A DNA stretch of 64,000 bases from Donghicola sp041224595 (GTDB lineage Bacteria; Pseudomonadota; Alphaproteobacteria; Rhodobacterales; Rhodobacteraceae), in NCBI RefSeq assembly GCF_041224595.1, contig NZ_JBGFGN010000126.1, forward strand, positions 1-64,000, in the 5' to 3' direction. A model generated the notes under the pieces. The model was not told the DNA's origin. It saw nothing but the letters and a program-made list of their open reading frames with translations, and made no database searches. Shown piece by piece: positions 24,336 to 32,328 of this stretch. Numbering within the stretch: position 1 is the stretch's first letter; each line of letters opens with the position of its first letter. A program made the position numbers and the translations under genes.

Positions 24336-24958
24336 TGGCCCGTGATTTCTGGAGCCGCCGCCGCGCTGCCGTGCAGGCCGAAGCTGAGGCCGAGGTGCTG
24401 GAGAGCCAGCGTCTGACCGAAGCGCAAGAGGCCGAAGCGCGCGCCAAGCGCGAAGCGGACAAGACGGACGAAGAGTTGCTTGCTGAACTGGGTCTGCCGG
24501 ATCCGGACAGCATGGAGCAGGGCGATGACTTCTCGGCATTTATGTCCAAAGCCGTCCCTCAGCGTTTGCGGACACGCGCGCTGCGAAAACTGTGGGTGTC
24601 GAATCCGCTGCTCGCCAACGTGGATGGCATGGTCGACTACGCAGACGACTTTCGTGACTCTGCCGTTGTGATCCCTGACCTGAAGACCGCTTATCAGGTC
24701 GGCAAGGGCATGATGGCCCACGTTCAGAAGCTGGCTGCCGAGGCCGAAGCCTTGGCCGGTGTGCGTGAAATGCCCGAAGAGGTCGCCAACACCGACGAGG
24801 CGCCTGTCGAAGAGGCCGTGTCAGCAGACGCGGCCAAAGACGAGCAACTCGAAACACGCGCCGAGACGCCGGACACCACACCAGACGACACGCACGACGA
24901 CGGCGCGCAGCCGATGCCGCGGCGTCACATGCGCTTTGTTTTTGCCGATAGCCACTGA
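24335..24958 (+). CDS. DUF3306 protein of the formate dehydrogenase operon
   Basis: A 207-residue DUF3306 protein. It begins MARDFWSRRRAAV, has a long charged helix (residues 13-50), then the conserved core around FSAFMSKAVPQRLRTRALRKLW and DGMVDYADDF, and ends in a disordered acidic tail. No signal peptide is present, so it is cytoplasmic. It is coupled by overlap to DUF3305. Exact function not known. Confidence 0.85.
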   Translation: MARDFWSRRRAAVQAEAEAEVLESQRLTEAQEAEARAKREADKTDEELLAELGLPDPDSMEQGDDFSAFMSKAVPQRLRTRALRKLWVSNPLLANVDGMVDYADDFRDSAVVIPDLKTAYQVGKGMMAHVQKLAAEAEALAGVREMPEEVANTDEAPVEEAVSADAAKDEQLETRAETPDTTPDDTHDDGAQPMPRRHMRFVFADSH

Positions 24959-24966
24959 GGACGCTC

Positions 24967-25578
24967 ATGACGCAGGCCGCTGTACAAACCCCGCAGATCA
25001 CACCCGAGGATAAGCTTCGGGCGGAACTGTATGACTTTCTCGCTGCATTGCTGGCGAACCCACCGACCGAAGGGCTGCTGCGCAATACTGCGAAGCTGAC
25101 CGGTGACGAGACCGATTTGGGGCAGGGCATCCAGACGCTGGCCACTCTGGCAGGCAAGACCAACGCAAAGGCTGCGGAGCGCGAGTTCAACACCCTGTTT
25201 ATCGGCATCGGTCGCGGCGAGCTTCTGCCTTATGCCAGCTACTACATGACAGGTTTTTTGAATGAAAAGCCGCTGGCCAGTCTGCGCCGCGATATGGCTG
25301 AACAGCAGATCCGCCGTGCGCCCAACGTGTACGAACCCGAGGACAATATCGCCAGCCTAATGGAGATGATGGCAGGCCTGATCGAAGGTCGCTTTGGCGC
25401 GCCCGCTAGCATTGGCCAGCAGCAGACGTTCTTTAATCGCCACATCGCGCCCTGGGCTTCGCTGTTCTTTGCGGATCTGGAAAAGGCTCAGAACTCGGTG
25501 CTCTACGCGCCGGTCGGGACCGTGGGCAAAGTGTTTATGCAAATTGAAACCGAGGCGTTCCGGCTCGCCGGAAACTGA
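24967..25578 (+). CDS. TorD/DmsD-family maturation chaperone
   Basis: A 203-residue all-helical TorD-family protein that would bind the Tat signal of the formate dehydrogenase alpha subunit and hold it until cofactor insertion. Family features include LYDFLAALLANPPTEG, the FNTLFIGIGRGELLPYASYY segment and PEDNIASLMEMM near residue 120. It lies two genes upstream of its likely client. I choose it over FdhE, as no rubredoxin-like CxxC pairs occur. Confidence 0.88.
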   Translation: MTQAAVQTPQITPEDKLRAELYDFLAALLANPPTEGLLRNTAKLTGDETDLGQGIQTLATLAGKTNAKAAEREFNTLFIGIGRGELLPYASYYMTGFLNEKPLASLRRDMAEQQIRRAPNVYEPEDNIASLMEMMAGLIEGRFGAPASIGQQQTFFNRHIAPWASLFFADLEKAQNSVLYAPVGTVGKVFMQIETEAFRLAGN

Positions 25579-25660
25579 GCTTCGAGACCATCGCTTCGGG
25601 CCATGTGGGCCCGCGGCATCATCTGGCCCCACGGGGCCGCGAAACAGGAGGACACCAACG

Positions 25661-25855
25661 ATGTCAGACACGCGCAAGGACCAAGGGTCCAGCCGTCGAG
25701 ACTTTCTGAAACTGGCAGCGACCAGCGCGCCTGCTGCCGTGGCCGTCGTGGCAACGAGCGCAACCAGCGCAGAGGCCGCCACGGATGCCAAGCCCGCTTC
25801 GGGCATGAAAGATACGGCGCAGACCCGCGCTTATTACCAGACCGCCCGCTTCTAA
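25661..25855 (+). CDS. Small twin-arginine peptide of the formate dehydrogenase region
   Basis: A 64-residue protein with SSRRDFLKLAATSAP, a complete Tat motif, followed by a hydrophobic stretch and a short mature part of about 25 residues. It matches the family named formate dehydrogenase region TAT target. The ATG at 25661 follows a strong AGGAGG site. It precedes the alpha subunit gene. The mature portion is too short for catalysis; it may escort the alpha subunit through Tat or be a small accessory subunit. Confidence 0.88.
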   Translation: MSDTRKDQGSSRRDFLKLAATSAPAAVAVVATSATSAEAATDAKPASGMKDTAQTRAYYQTARF

Positions 25856-25934
25856 GGACGGTCCGTCTAAACGGATTGGAAATACCTAGCACAAGCGACG
25901 GGCCATCGGCCCTAGCAAGCAAGGGGAGGCAAAA

Positions 25935-28829
25935 ATGCTAAGAAAAAAGACGAACGGAGTCGCCCGCTCTACACAGCGCGCATCACTCCTGTCCGCAGCA
26001 GCGGAGAAATCCGTCGACCGCCGCGCATTCCTGCGTGGGTCTGGTCTGGCGATCGGCGGTCTGACCGCCTTGGGTGTCACCGGCGGCACTGTGACCAAAG
26101 CCGAAGCGCAAGAGAGCGTGGCGCGTGCGGTCGATACCGTGAAGTCCGTATGCACCCACTGCTCGGTCGGTTGTACCGTCGTGGCCGAAGTGGACAATGG
26201 CGTCTGGATCGGTCAGGAGCCCGGTTATGACAGCCCGTTCAACCTTGGCTCGCACTGTGCCAAAGGCGCGGCTGTGCGCGAGCACGCCCATGGTGAACGC
26301 CGCCTGAAGTACCCCATGAAGAAGGTCAACGGCGAGTGGACCCGCATCTCTTGGGAGCAGGCCATCGATGAGATCGGCGACAAGATGATGTCGATCCGCG
26401 ACGAAAGCGGCCCCGACAGCGTCTACTGGCTGGGTTCGGCCAAGCATAACAATGAACAGGCCTACCTGTTCCGCAAGTTTGCGGCCTACTGGGGCACCAA
26501 CAACGTCGATCACCAGGCACGTATCTGTCACTCGACCACCGTTGCGGGCGTTGCGAACACATGGGGCTACGGCGCCATGACCAACAGCTACAACGACATC
26601 CATAACTCCAAGGCGATCTTCATCATCGGCGGCAACCCCGCCGAGGCGCACCCCGTTTCGCTGTTGCACGTGCTGAAGGCCAAAGAGGAAAACAACGCGC
26701 CCCTGATCGTCTGCGATCCGCGCTTCACCCGAACTGCGGCCCACGCGGACGAATATGTGCGTTTCCGTCCCGGCACCGACGTTGCGTTGGTCTGGGGCAT
26801 CCTGTGGCACATCTTTGAAAATGGTTGGGAGGACAAAGAGTTCATCCGTACCCGTGTCTGGGGCATGGACCAGATCAAGGAAGAAGTCGCCAAGTGGAAC
26901 CCCGAAGAGACAGAGCGTGTCACCGGCGCGCCCGGTGCGCAGCTGGAACGCGTGGCTCGCACGCTGGTCAACAGCCGTCCCGGCACCGTGATCTGGTGCA
27001 TGGGTGGTACTCAGCACACCAACGGTAACAACAACACGCGCGCCTACTGCATTCTGCAGCTTGCCCTTGGCAACATGGGCGTCTCGGGTGGCGGCACCAA
27101 CATCTTCCGCGGCCACGACAATGTGCAGGGCGCGACCGACCTTGGCGTTCTCTCGCACACGCTGCCGGGCTATTACGGCCTGTCTTCGGGCGCATGGGCG
27201 CACTGGGGCCGTGTCTGGGGCGAGGATATGGACTGGCTCAAGGGCCAATTCCAGTCCGAGACCGATGCCGACGGCAAAGAGGTCAACCTGATGGAGCGGA
27301 CCGGTATTCCGGTGTCCCGCTGGATCGACGGTGTTCTCGAAGATGCCGAAAATATCGACCAGCCCGACAACGTGCGTGCCATGGTTTTGTGGGGCCACGC
27401 GCCCAACTCGCAGACCCGTATGACCGAGATGAAAACGGCGATGGAAAAGCTCGACATGCTTGTCGTGATCGACCCGTTCCCCACCGTTTCGGCTGTGCTG
27501 CATGACCGCACCGATGGCGTCTACCTGCTGCCCGCGACCACGCAGTTCGAAACCCGTGGCTCTGTGACGGCCTCGAACCGCTCGATCCAGTGGCGCGATC
27601 AGGTTGTGGACCCGCTTTTTGAATCGAAGCCCGACCACGTCATCATCGCAAAATTCGCGAACAAGTTCGGCTTTGCCGACCGTCTGTTCCGCAACATCGA
27701 GATGGAAGACGCGGAAACGCCCAACATCGAAAGCATCACCCGCGAGTTCAACGCTGGTATGTGGACTGTTGGCTACACCGGCCAGTCGCCCGAGCGCATC
27801 AAGCTGCACATGGCGAACCAGCACACCTTTGACAAAACGACGCTCAAGGCTGTTGGTGGACCCGCAGACGGGGATTACTACGGTATGCCGTGGCCCTGCT
27901 GGGGCACCCCCGAGATGAAGCATCCCGGCTCGCCCAACCTCTATGACATCAACAAGCCTGTGGCGGATGGCGGTCTACCCTTCCGTGCGCGCTATGGTGT
28001 CGAGCGGAACGGTGACAATCTCTTGGCCGAAGGTGTATCGAACCCCGGTGCGGACATTCAGGACGGTTATCCCGAGTTCACCATGCAGATGCTGATGGAT
28101 CTGGGGTGGGATAGCGATCTGACCGACGAAGAGCGCGCGTCCATCGACGCTGTGGCTGGTCCGGGCACGAACTGGAAGACCGACCTATCGGGTGGTATCC
28201 AGCGCGTCGCGATCAAGCATGGTTGCGCACCCTATGGGAACGCCAAGGCCCGTGCTGTGGTCTGGACTTTCCCGGATCCGGTGCCGCTCCACCGCGAGCC
28301 GCTCTATACCAACCGCCGCGATCTGGTCGAAGACTATCCGACCTACGAAGACCGCAAGCTGTACCGTCTGCCGACCATGTATGCGTCGATCCAGAAGAAC
28401 GACTTCAGCAATGATTATCCGATCATTCTGACCTCGGGCCGACTGGTCGAATACGAAGGTGGCGGCGACGAGACACGCTCGAACCCGTGGTTGGCTGAAC
28501 TTCAGCAGGAAATGTTTGTCGAAATGAACCCGCGCGATGCCAACAACCTTGGTGTACGGGACGGCAGCATGGTCTGGGTCGAAGGCCCCGAAGGCGGCAA
28601 GGTCAAGGTGAAAGCCATGATCACCGAACGTGTGGGCAGTGGCGTGGCGTTCATGCCGTTCCACTTTGGCGGTCACTTCCAAGGCGAGGATCTGCGGGAC
28701 AAATATCCCGATGGTGCAGACCCCTATGTCTTGGGTGAATCGACCAACACCGCGCAGACCTATGGCTATGACTCGGTGACCCTCATGCAGGAAACCAAAG
28801 CCACCCTCTGCAAGATCAGCGCAGCCTAA
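25935..28829 (+). CDS. fdhA: Formate dehydrogenase alpha subunit, Tat-exported membrane enzyme
   Basis: The periplasmic catalytic subunit, 964 residues. A Tat signal (RRAFLRGSG at 29-37, hydrophobic core to about 58) precedes the cofactor 4Fe-4S motif with Cys73, Cys76, Cys80 and a fourth Cys near 107. The metal ligand is cysteine (ARICHSTTVAG, Cys near 198), with no in-frame TGA for selenocysteine. The rest is the bis-MGD oxidoreductase fold. A strong AGGGGAGG site precedes the ATG. It is followed 12 nt later by the Fe-S subunit gene. It resembles FDH3A of methylotrophs. Either Mo or W is possible. Confidence 0.95.
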   Translation: MLRKKTNGVARSTQRASLLSAAAEKSVDRRAFLRGSGLAIGGLTALGVTGGTVTKAEAQESVARAVDTVKSVCTHCSVGCTVVAEVDNGVWIGQEPGYDSPFNLGSHCAKGAAVREHAHGERRLKYPMKKVNGEWTRISWEQAIDEIGDKMMSIRDESGPDSVYWLGSAKHNNEQAYLFRKFAAYWGTNNVDHQARICHSTTVAGVANTWGYGAMTNSYNDIHNSKAIFIIGGNPAEAHPVSLLHVLKAKEENNAPLIVCDPRFTRTAAHADEYVRFRPGTDVALVWGILWHIFENGWEDKEFIRTRVWGMDQIKEEVAKWNPEETERVTGAPGAQLERVARTLVNSRPGTVIWCMGGTQHTNGNNNTRAYCILQLALGNMGVSGGGTNIFRGHDNVQGATDLGVLSHTLPGYYGLSSGAWAHWGRVWGEDMDWLKGQFQSETDADGKEVNLMERTGIPVSRWIDGVLEDAENIDQPDNVRAMVLWGHAPNSQTRMTEMKTAMEKLDMLVVIDPFPTVSAVLHDRTDGVYLLPATTQFETRGSVTASNRSIQWRDQVVDPLFESKPDHVIIAKFANKFGFADRLFRNIEMEDAETPNIESITREFNAGMWTVGYTGQSPERIKLHMANQHTFDKTTLKAVGGPADGDYYGMPWPCWGTPEMKHPGSPNLYDINKPVADGGLPFRARYGVERNGDNLLAEGVSNPGADIQDGYPEFTMQMLMDLGWDSDLTDEERASIDAVAGPGTNWKTDLSGGIQRVAIKHGCAPYGNAKARAVVWTFPDPVPLHREPLYTNRRDLVEDYPTYEDRKLYRLPTMYASIQKNDFSNDYPIILTSGRLVEYEGGGDETRSNPWLAELQQEMFVEMNPRDANNLGVRDGSMVWVEGPEGGKVKVKAMITERVGSGVAFMPFHFGGHFQGEDLRDKYPDGADPYVLGESTNTAQTYGYDSVTLMQETKATLCKISAA

Positions 28830-28841
28830 GGAGACAAGGAT

Positions 28842-29435
28842 ATGGCAAGAGCAAAATTTCTCTGCGACGCCGAGCGCTGCATCGAGTGTAACGCCTGCGT
28901 CACCGCCTGTAAGAACGAGCACGAAGTGCCGTGGGGCATCAACCGCCGCCGTGTGATCACCATCAACGACGGCAAACCCGGCGAGCGTTCGATCTCGGTC
29001 GCTTGTATGCACTGCTCGGACGCGCCTTGTATGGCCGTTTGCCCGACCGATTGCTTCTACCAGACCGAAGACGGTGTGGTGCTGCACTCCAAGGACCTGT
29101 GCATCGGCTGTGGCTACTGCTTCTACGCGTGCCCCTTCGGCGCGCCGCAGTACCCGCAAGCAGGCAACTTTGGCACACGCGGCAAGATGGACAAGTGTAC
29201 CTTCTGCGCCGGTGGCCCCGAGGCCGACAACTCGGTCGAGGAGTTCCAGAAATACGGTCGCAACCGTATCGCCGAAGGCAAGCTGCCGATCTGCGCCGAA
29301 ATGTGCTCGACCAAGGCACTGCTGGCAGGCGACGGCGACATCGTGTCGGCGATCTACCGAGAGCGGGTAGTGGCACGTGGCTTCGGTTCGGGCGCTTGGG
29401 GCTGGGGCACCGCCTACGAGCAGAAAGCGAACTGA
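28842..29435 (+). CDS. fdhB: Formate dehydrogenase Fe-S beta subunit
   Basis: A 197-residue subunit that wires electrons from the alpha subunit to the membrane cytochrome. Four cysteine clusters are visible: CIECNACVTACKNEH, CMHCSDAPCMAVCP, CIGCGYCFYACPFG, and the split CTFC...CAEMC site, giving four 4Fe-4S centres. It lacks a transmembrane tail. It is tightly spaced after fdhA. Two hairpins separate it from the gamma subunit gene. Confidence 0.95.
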   Translation: MARAKFLCDAERCIECNACVTACKNEHEVPWGINRRRVITINDGKPGERSISVACMHCSDAPCMAVCPTDCFYQTEDGVVLHSKDLCIGCGYCFYACPFGAPQYPQAGNFGTRGKMDKCTFCAGGPEADNSVEEFQKYGRNRIAEGKLPICAEMCSTKALLAGDGDIVSAIYRERVVARGFGSGAWGWGTAYEQKAN

Positions 29436-29445
29436 TCCTTAATGG

Positions 29446-29516
29446 CCCGCGCCCGTACAAGTCGGGCGCGGCATAGCAAACAAGGTGCCCGCGGACCATC
29501 CAAGTCTGCGGGCGCA
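29446..29516 (+). other. Two intercistronic hairpins between fdhB and fdhC
   Basis: Stem 1 is CCGCGCCCG/CGGGCGCGG (29447-29455 with 29463-29471), a perfect 9 bp with a 7-nt loop. Stem 2 is GCCCGC/GCGGGC (29487-29492 with 29508-29513). Neither ends in a U tract, so they are more likely mRNA-stability or processing elements than terminators. Confidence 0.5.
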
Positions 29517-29541
29517 TTTCTCATATCAGGGACCTTCGGGA

Positions 29542-30783
29542 ATGGCGCGCATTTCTACGAGATTTCTAACCCTGCTGGCGGCGGCATTCATCGCGCTGTC
29601 CAGCGCGGCTTCGGCCCAGACCGTACCGGCAGAGGGAGAGCCCCGCGCCGAAACAGGCGGGGCCCAGACCCTAGAAGACATCCTGCGTCGGCAGGAAAAC
29701 CAAAAGATGGACGACAGCTTCCGCAGTGAAGCCATCGGCAATCCAGATGCTGCTGCGCCCACCACTGGGCAGCTCGGCACTTTGGGCGGTGTGTCGGACG
29801 CAGAATTCTGGCGGGCCTACCGCTATAACGAACTGGACGAGCTTGGGGATGTCAGTGCCTCGGCCAAGGGGCCGTCGGGCGATACCTCGGTCACACAGGT
29901 TGTCATTCAGGACACCGGCATGACCTGGCTCAACTTCCGTGCTGGACCGTTGAAAAACTACGGCGGCTACCTGCTCTTGGGGACTAATGCGATCCTCGCT
30001 GTGTTCTTCTTGTTCCGCGGTCGTATCATGATTGACGGCGAGAAGTCGGGCAAAACCATCACGCGCTTCAAAGGGATCGAGCGGTTCGCCCACTGGACCC
30101 TTGCGGGCAGCTTTGTTCTGTTGGCGATCACGGGGCTGGTGCAGTTGTTCGGCCGTTTCTTCATCATCCCGCTCATTGGACACGAGGCCTTTGCCCCCGT
30201 CGCGATTGGCGGCAAGTGGATCCACAACAATGTCTCTTGGGCATTCATGCTGGGTCTAGTGATGGTCACCGTCATGTGGGTCAAACATAACATCCCCAAC
30301 AAGTTGGACCTCAAGTGGTTCGCGGTTGGCGGCGGTCTCTTCTCCAAGGGCGTGCACCCGCCCGCGAAGAAGTTCAATGCCGGTCAGAAGATCATCTTCT
30401 GGGGCGTCATCTTCCTTGGTGTCTCGATCTCTGTGTCTGGTCTGTCGCTGCTGTTCCCGTTCGAATTGTCCATGTTCGCGGCCACCTTTGCCCATATGAA
30501 CGATCTGGGCCTGCCGCAGCTGATCGGAATGGAGGCTCTGCCTACCGATCTGGCGCCGCATACGGAAATGCAGCTGTCACAGACATGGCATGCGATCGTT
30601 GGCTTCCTGTTTATGGCGCTGATCATCGGTCACATCTATATCGGTTCGATCGGTATGGAAGGTGCGTTTGACGCTATGGGCAGCGGTCAGGTGGACGAAC
30701 AATGGGCCAAGGAACACCATGGCCTGTGGTACGAAGAAGTCACCGGCAAGCCCGCCTACAAAGACGCCCATCCGGCGGAATAA
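29542..30783 (+). CDS. fdhC: Formate dehydrogenase cytochrome b gamma subunit
   Basis: The membrane subunit that passes electrons to quinone, 413 residues from the ATG at 29542. It has a Sec signal peptide (about 1-25) and a long periplasmic N-terminal region (to about 140) before about five membrane helices: GGYLLLGTNAILAVFFL, FAHWTLAGSFVLLAITGL, WIHNNVSWAFMLGLVMV, IIFWGVIFLGVSISVSG and WHAIVGFLFMALIIGH. His residues in these helices suit b hemes. The N-terminal extension is longer than in E. coli FdnI. Confidence 0.93.
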   Translation: MARISTRFLTLLAAAFIALSSAASAQTVPAEGEPRAETGGAQTLEDILRRQENQKMDDSFRSEAIGNPDAAAPTTGQLGTLGGVSDAEFWRAYRYNELDELGDVSASAKGPSGDTSVTQVVIQDTGMTWLNFRAGPLKNYGGYLLLGTNAILAVFFLFRGRIMIDGEKSGKTITRFKGIERFAHWTLAGSFVLLAITGLVQLFGRFFIIPLIGHEAFAPVAIGGKWIHNNVSWAFMLGLVMVTVMWVKHNIPNKLDLKWFAVGGGLFSKGVHPPAKKFNAGQKIIFWGVIFLGVSISVSGLSLLFPFELSMFAATFAHMNDLGLPQLIGMEALPTDLAPHTEMQLSQTWHAIVGFLFMALIIGHIYIGSIGMEGAFDAMGSGQVDEQWAKEHHGLWYEEVTGKPAYKDAHPAE

Positions 30784-30801
30784 GAGCAAGGAGCACACAG
30801 T

Positions 30802-30927
30802 ATGAAAGCGATGTTCATTGCCTTTGTCGGGATCTTCGTGATTGCCATTGTGGCGGATCAGGTCCTGCACCGCGCCGGTTTCGCGATTGACGAGGTTACG
30901 TCTGCCCCGTCGGTTCGGTTAGACTAA
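30802..30927 (+). CDS. 41-residue membrane peptide after fdhC
   Basis: A very small gene with a GCAAGGAG ribosome site, 18 nt after fdhC and 24 nt before the regulator gene. The product is one hydrophobic helix (MFIAFVGIFVIAIVADQVL) with a short polar tail. Its size, spacing and ribosome site suggest a real small subunit or stabiliser of the membrane formate dehydrogenase. No family known to me. Confidence 0.65.
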   Translation: MKAMFIAFVGIFVIAIVADQVLHRAGFAIDEVTSAPSVRLD

Positions 30928-30951
30928 GCCGAACAGTCAGAGCGGATAGAG

Positions 30952-32328
30952 ATGACCAGCAATCTTCAACCCACCGTGCAGCCCCCCACCGAGGGGGCTG
31001 CACAGTCTCATATCGACCGAGCGATCCGTCACGTGTCCATTCTGGTCGTGGACGACGAGCCGGGGATGCGGAATTATCTGACCCGCACGCTGGAACCCCG
31101 CTGCAAGAAAGTCATGGCCGCCGCCAGCGCAGAAGAGGCGAGCGCATTGCTGGATGCGCATCACTTCGATCTGGTGCTCTTGGACAACGTGATGCCTGGG
31201 CAATCTGGTTTGGATTGGTTGGCCGAACAGCGCCGTGTCGGCCTGTTCGCCGAAGCGATCCTGATGACCGCCTACGCCGATTTGGAAACGGCCATCCACG
31301 CGATGCGGGTGGGGGCCTCGGATTTCGTTTTGAAGCCGTTCCGGTCCAATCAAATTCTGAATGCGGTCAATCGCTGCATGGTGCAAAAGTACCTGCGCCG
31401 TGAAAACTTCCTGCTGAAGTACGAACTGCAGGCCGATAGTCTGGCCGCCCGTGGACGTCTGATCGGCACCTCTCCGGGGATCGAAAGCGTGCGCAAGACG
31501 CTGGAGCGGGTCGCCCCGATGCCCACGCCTGTCCTGTTCACGGGCGAAAGCGGTACAGGCAAGGAAATCTGCGCCCGCACGCTGCACGCCATGTCGGACC
31601 GCGCCAACGCGCCCTTTGTCCCGATCAACTGCGCCAGCATTTCACCGGATCGTCTGTCGCAGGACCTGTTCGGTGATCCGAACCAGCCCGGATCAGATGG
31701 TCTGTTGGTCCATGCGTCCGGCGGCACGATTTTCCTTGATGAAGTGGCCGAGCTGCCCCTGCCGATGCAGGGCGAGCTTCTGCGTGTGCTAGAGGATGGC
31801 AGCCTACGCCCCCACGGGTCAGAGCGAGAGATGCCCCTGAATCTGCGGTTTGTTTTTGCGACCAACGCCGATCTGGACAAGGCGATGGACGACGGGCGCT
31901 TCCGCCGCGACCTGTATCACCGGATCAACGTGGTCAACATTCAGATGCCCCCCTTGCGCGAACGGGTCGGAGATATCCCAGAATTAGCGGAGCTATTTAT
32001 GGGCAAATTCTCGCGGCAGCTGGGGGTGGAGCCGCTGGTGCTGACGGATCACGTTCTGCTCAATATGGCCCGCTACGATTGGCAGGGCAACGTCAGAGAA
32101 CTGAAGAACTTGATCGAACGCTCTCTCATCCTTGGAGAATTTCCTCCGGAATTCGCAGGCAACACCGAAGACAGCGACAATGAGCCTGTTGAAAGCTTGC
32201 ATGCGGTCGAACGTCGGCACATCCTGAGCGTGCTGGAAGCCTGTGGCGGCAACCGTGCCGAGGCGGCGCGGCGTCTTGGGGTCAGCCGCAAGACGATCGA
32301 CCGTAAATGCAGCATGTGGAATGTCTGA
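30952..32328 (+). CDS. NtrC-type response regulator lacking GAFTGA
   Basis: A 458-residue regulator with a receiver domain (phosphoacceptor Asp78 in LVLLDNVMP, acidic pair DDEPG near 34), an AAA+ domain (Walker A GESGTGKE near 196, Walker B GGTIFLDE near 256), and a Fis-type HTH (AEAARRLGVSRKTIDRK). The GAFTGA loop needed to contact sigma-54 is missing; the region reads LFGDPNQPGSDGLLVHASGG. It may therefore act on sigma-70 promoters, as reported for NtrC of Rhodobacter capsulatus. It overlaps the kinase gene by 8 nt and follows the formate dehydrogenase genes, so it probably regulates them. Confidence 0.9.
   Translation: MTSNLQPTVQPPTEGAAQSHIDRAIRHVSILVVDDEPGMRNYLTRTLEPRCKKVMAAASAEEASALLDAHHFDLVLLDNVMPGQSGLDWLAEQRRVGLFAEAILMTAYADLETAIHAMRVGASDFVLKPFRSNQILNAVNRCMVQKYLRRENFLLKYELQADSLAARGRLIGTSPGIESVRKTLERVAPMPTPVLFTGESGTGKEICARTLHAMSDRANAPFVPINCASISPDRLSQDLFGDPNQPGSDGLLVHASGGTIFLDEVAELPLPMQGELLRVLEDGSLRPHGSEREMPLNLRFVFATNADLDKAMDDGRFRRDLYHRINVVNIQMPPLRERVGDIPELAELFMGKFSRQLGVEPLVLTDHVLLNMARYDWQGNVRELKNLIERSLILGEFPPEFAGNTEDSDNEPVESLHAVERRHILSVLEACGGNRAEAARRLGVSRKTIDRKCSMWNV

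Noticed and set aside
25983..27923. A 646-codon open frame on the minus strand opposite fdhA
   Set aside because: Same reason; the plus frame is a clear formate dehydrogenase.
25935..28829. Selenocysteine formate dehydrogenase
   Set aside because: Both alpha subunits have an ordinary cysteine codon at the metal-ligand position and no in-frame TGA.
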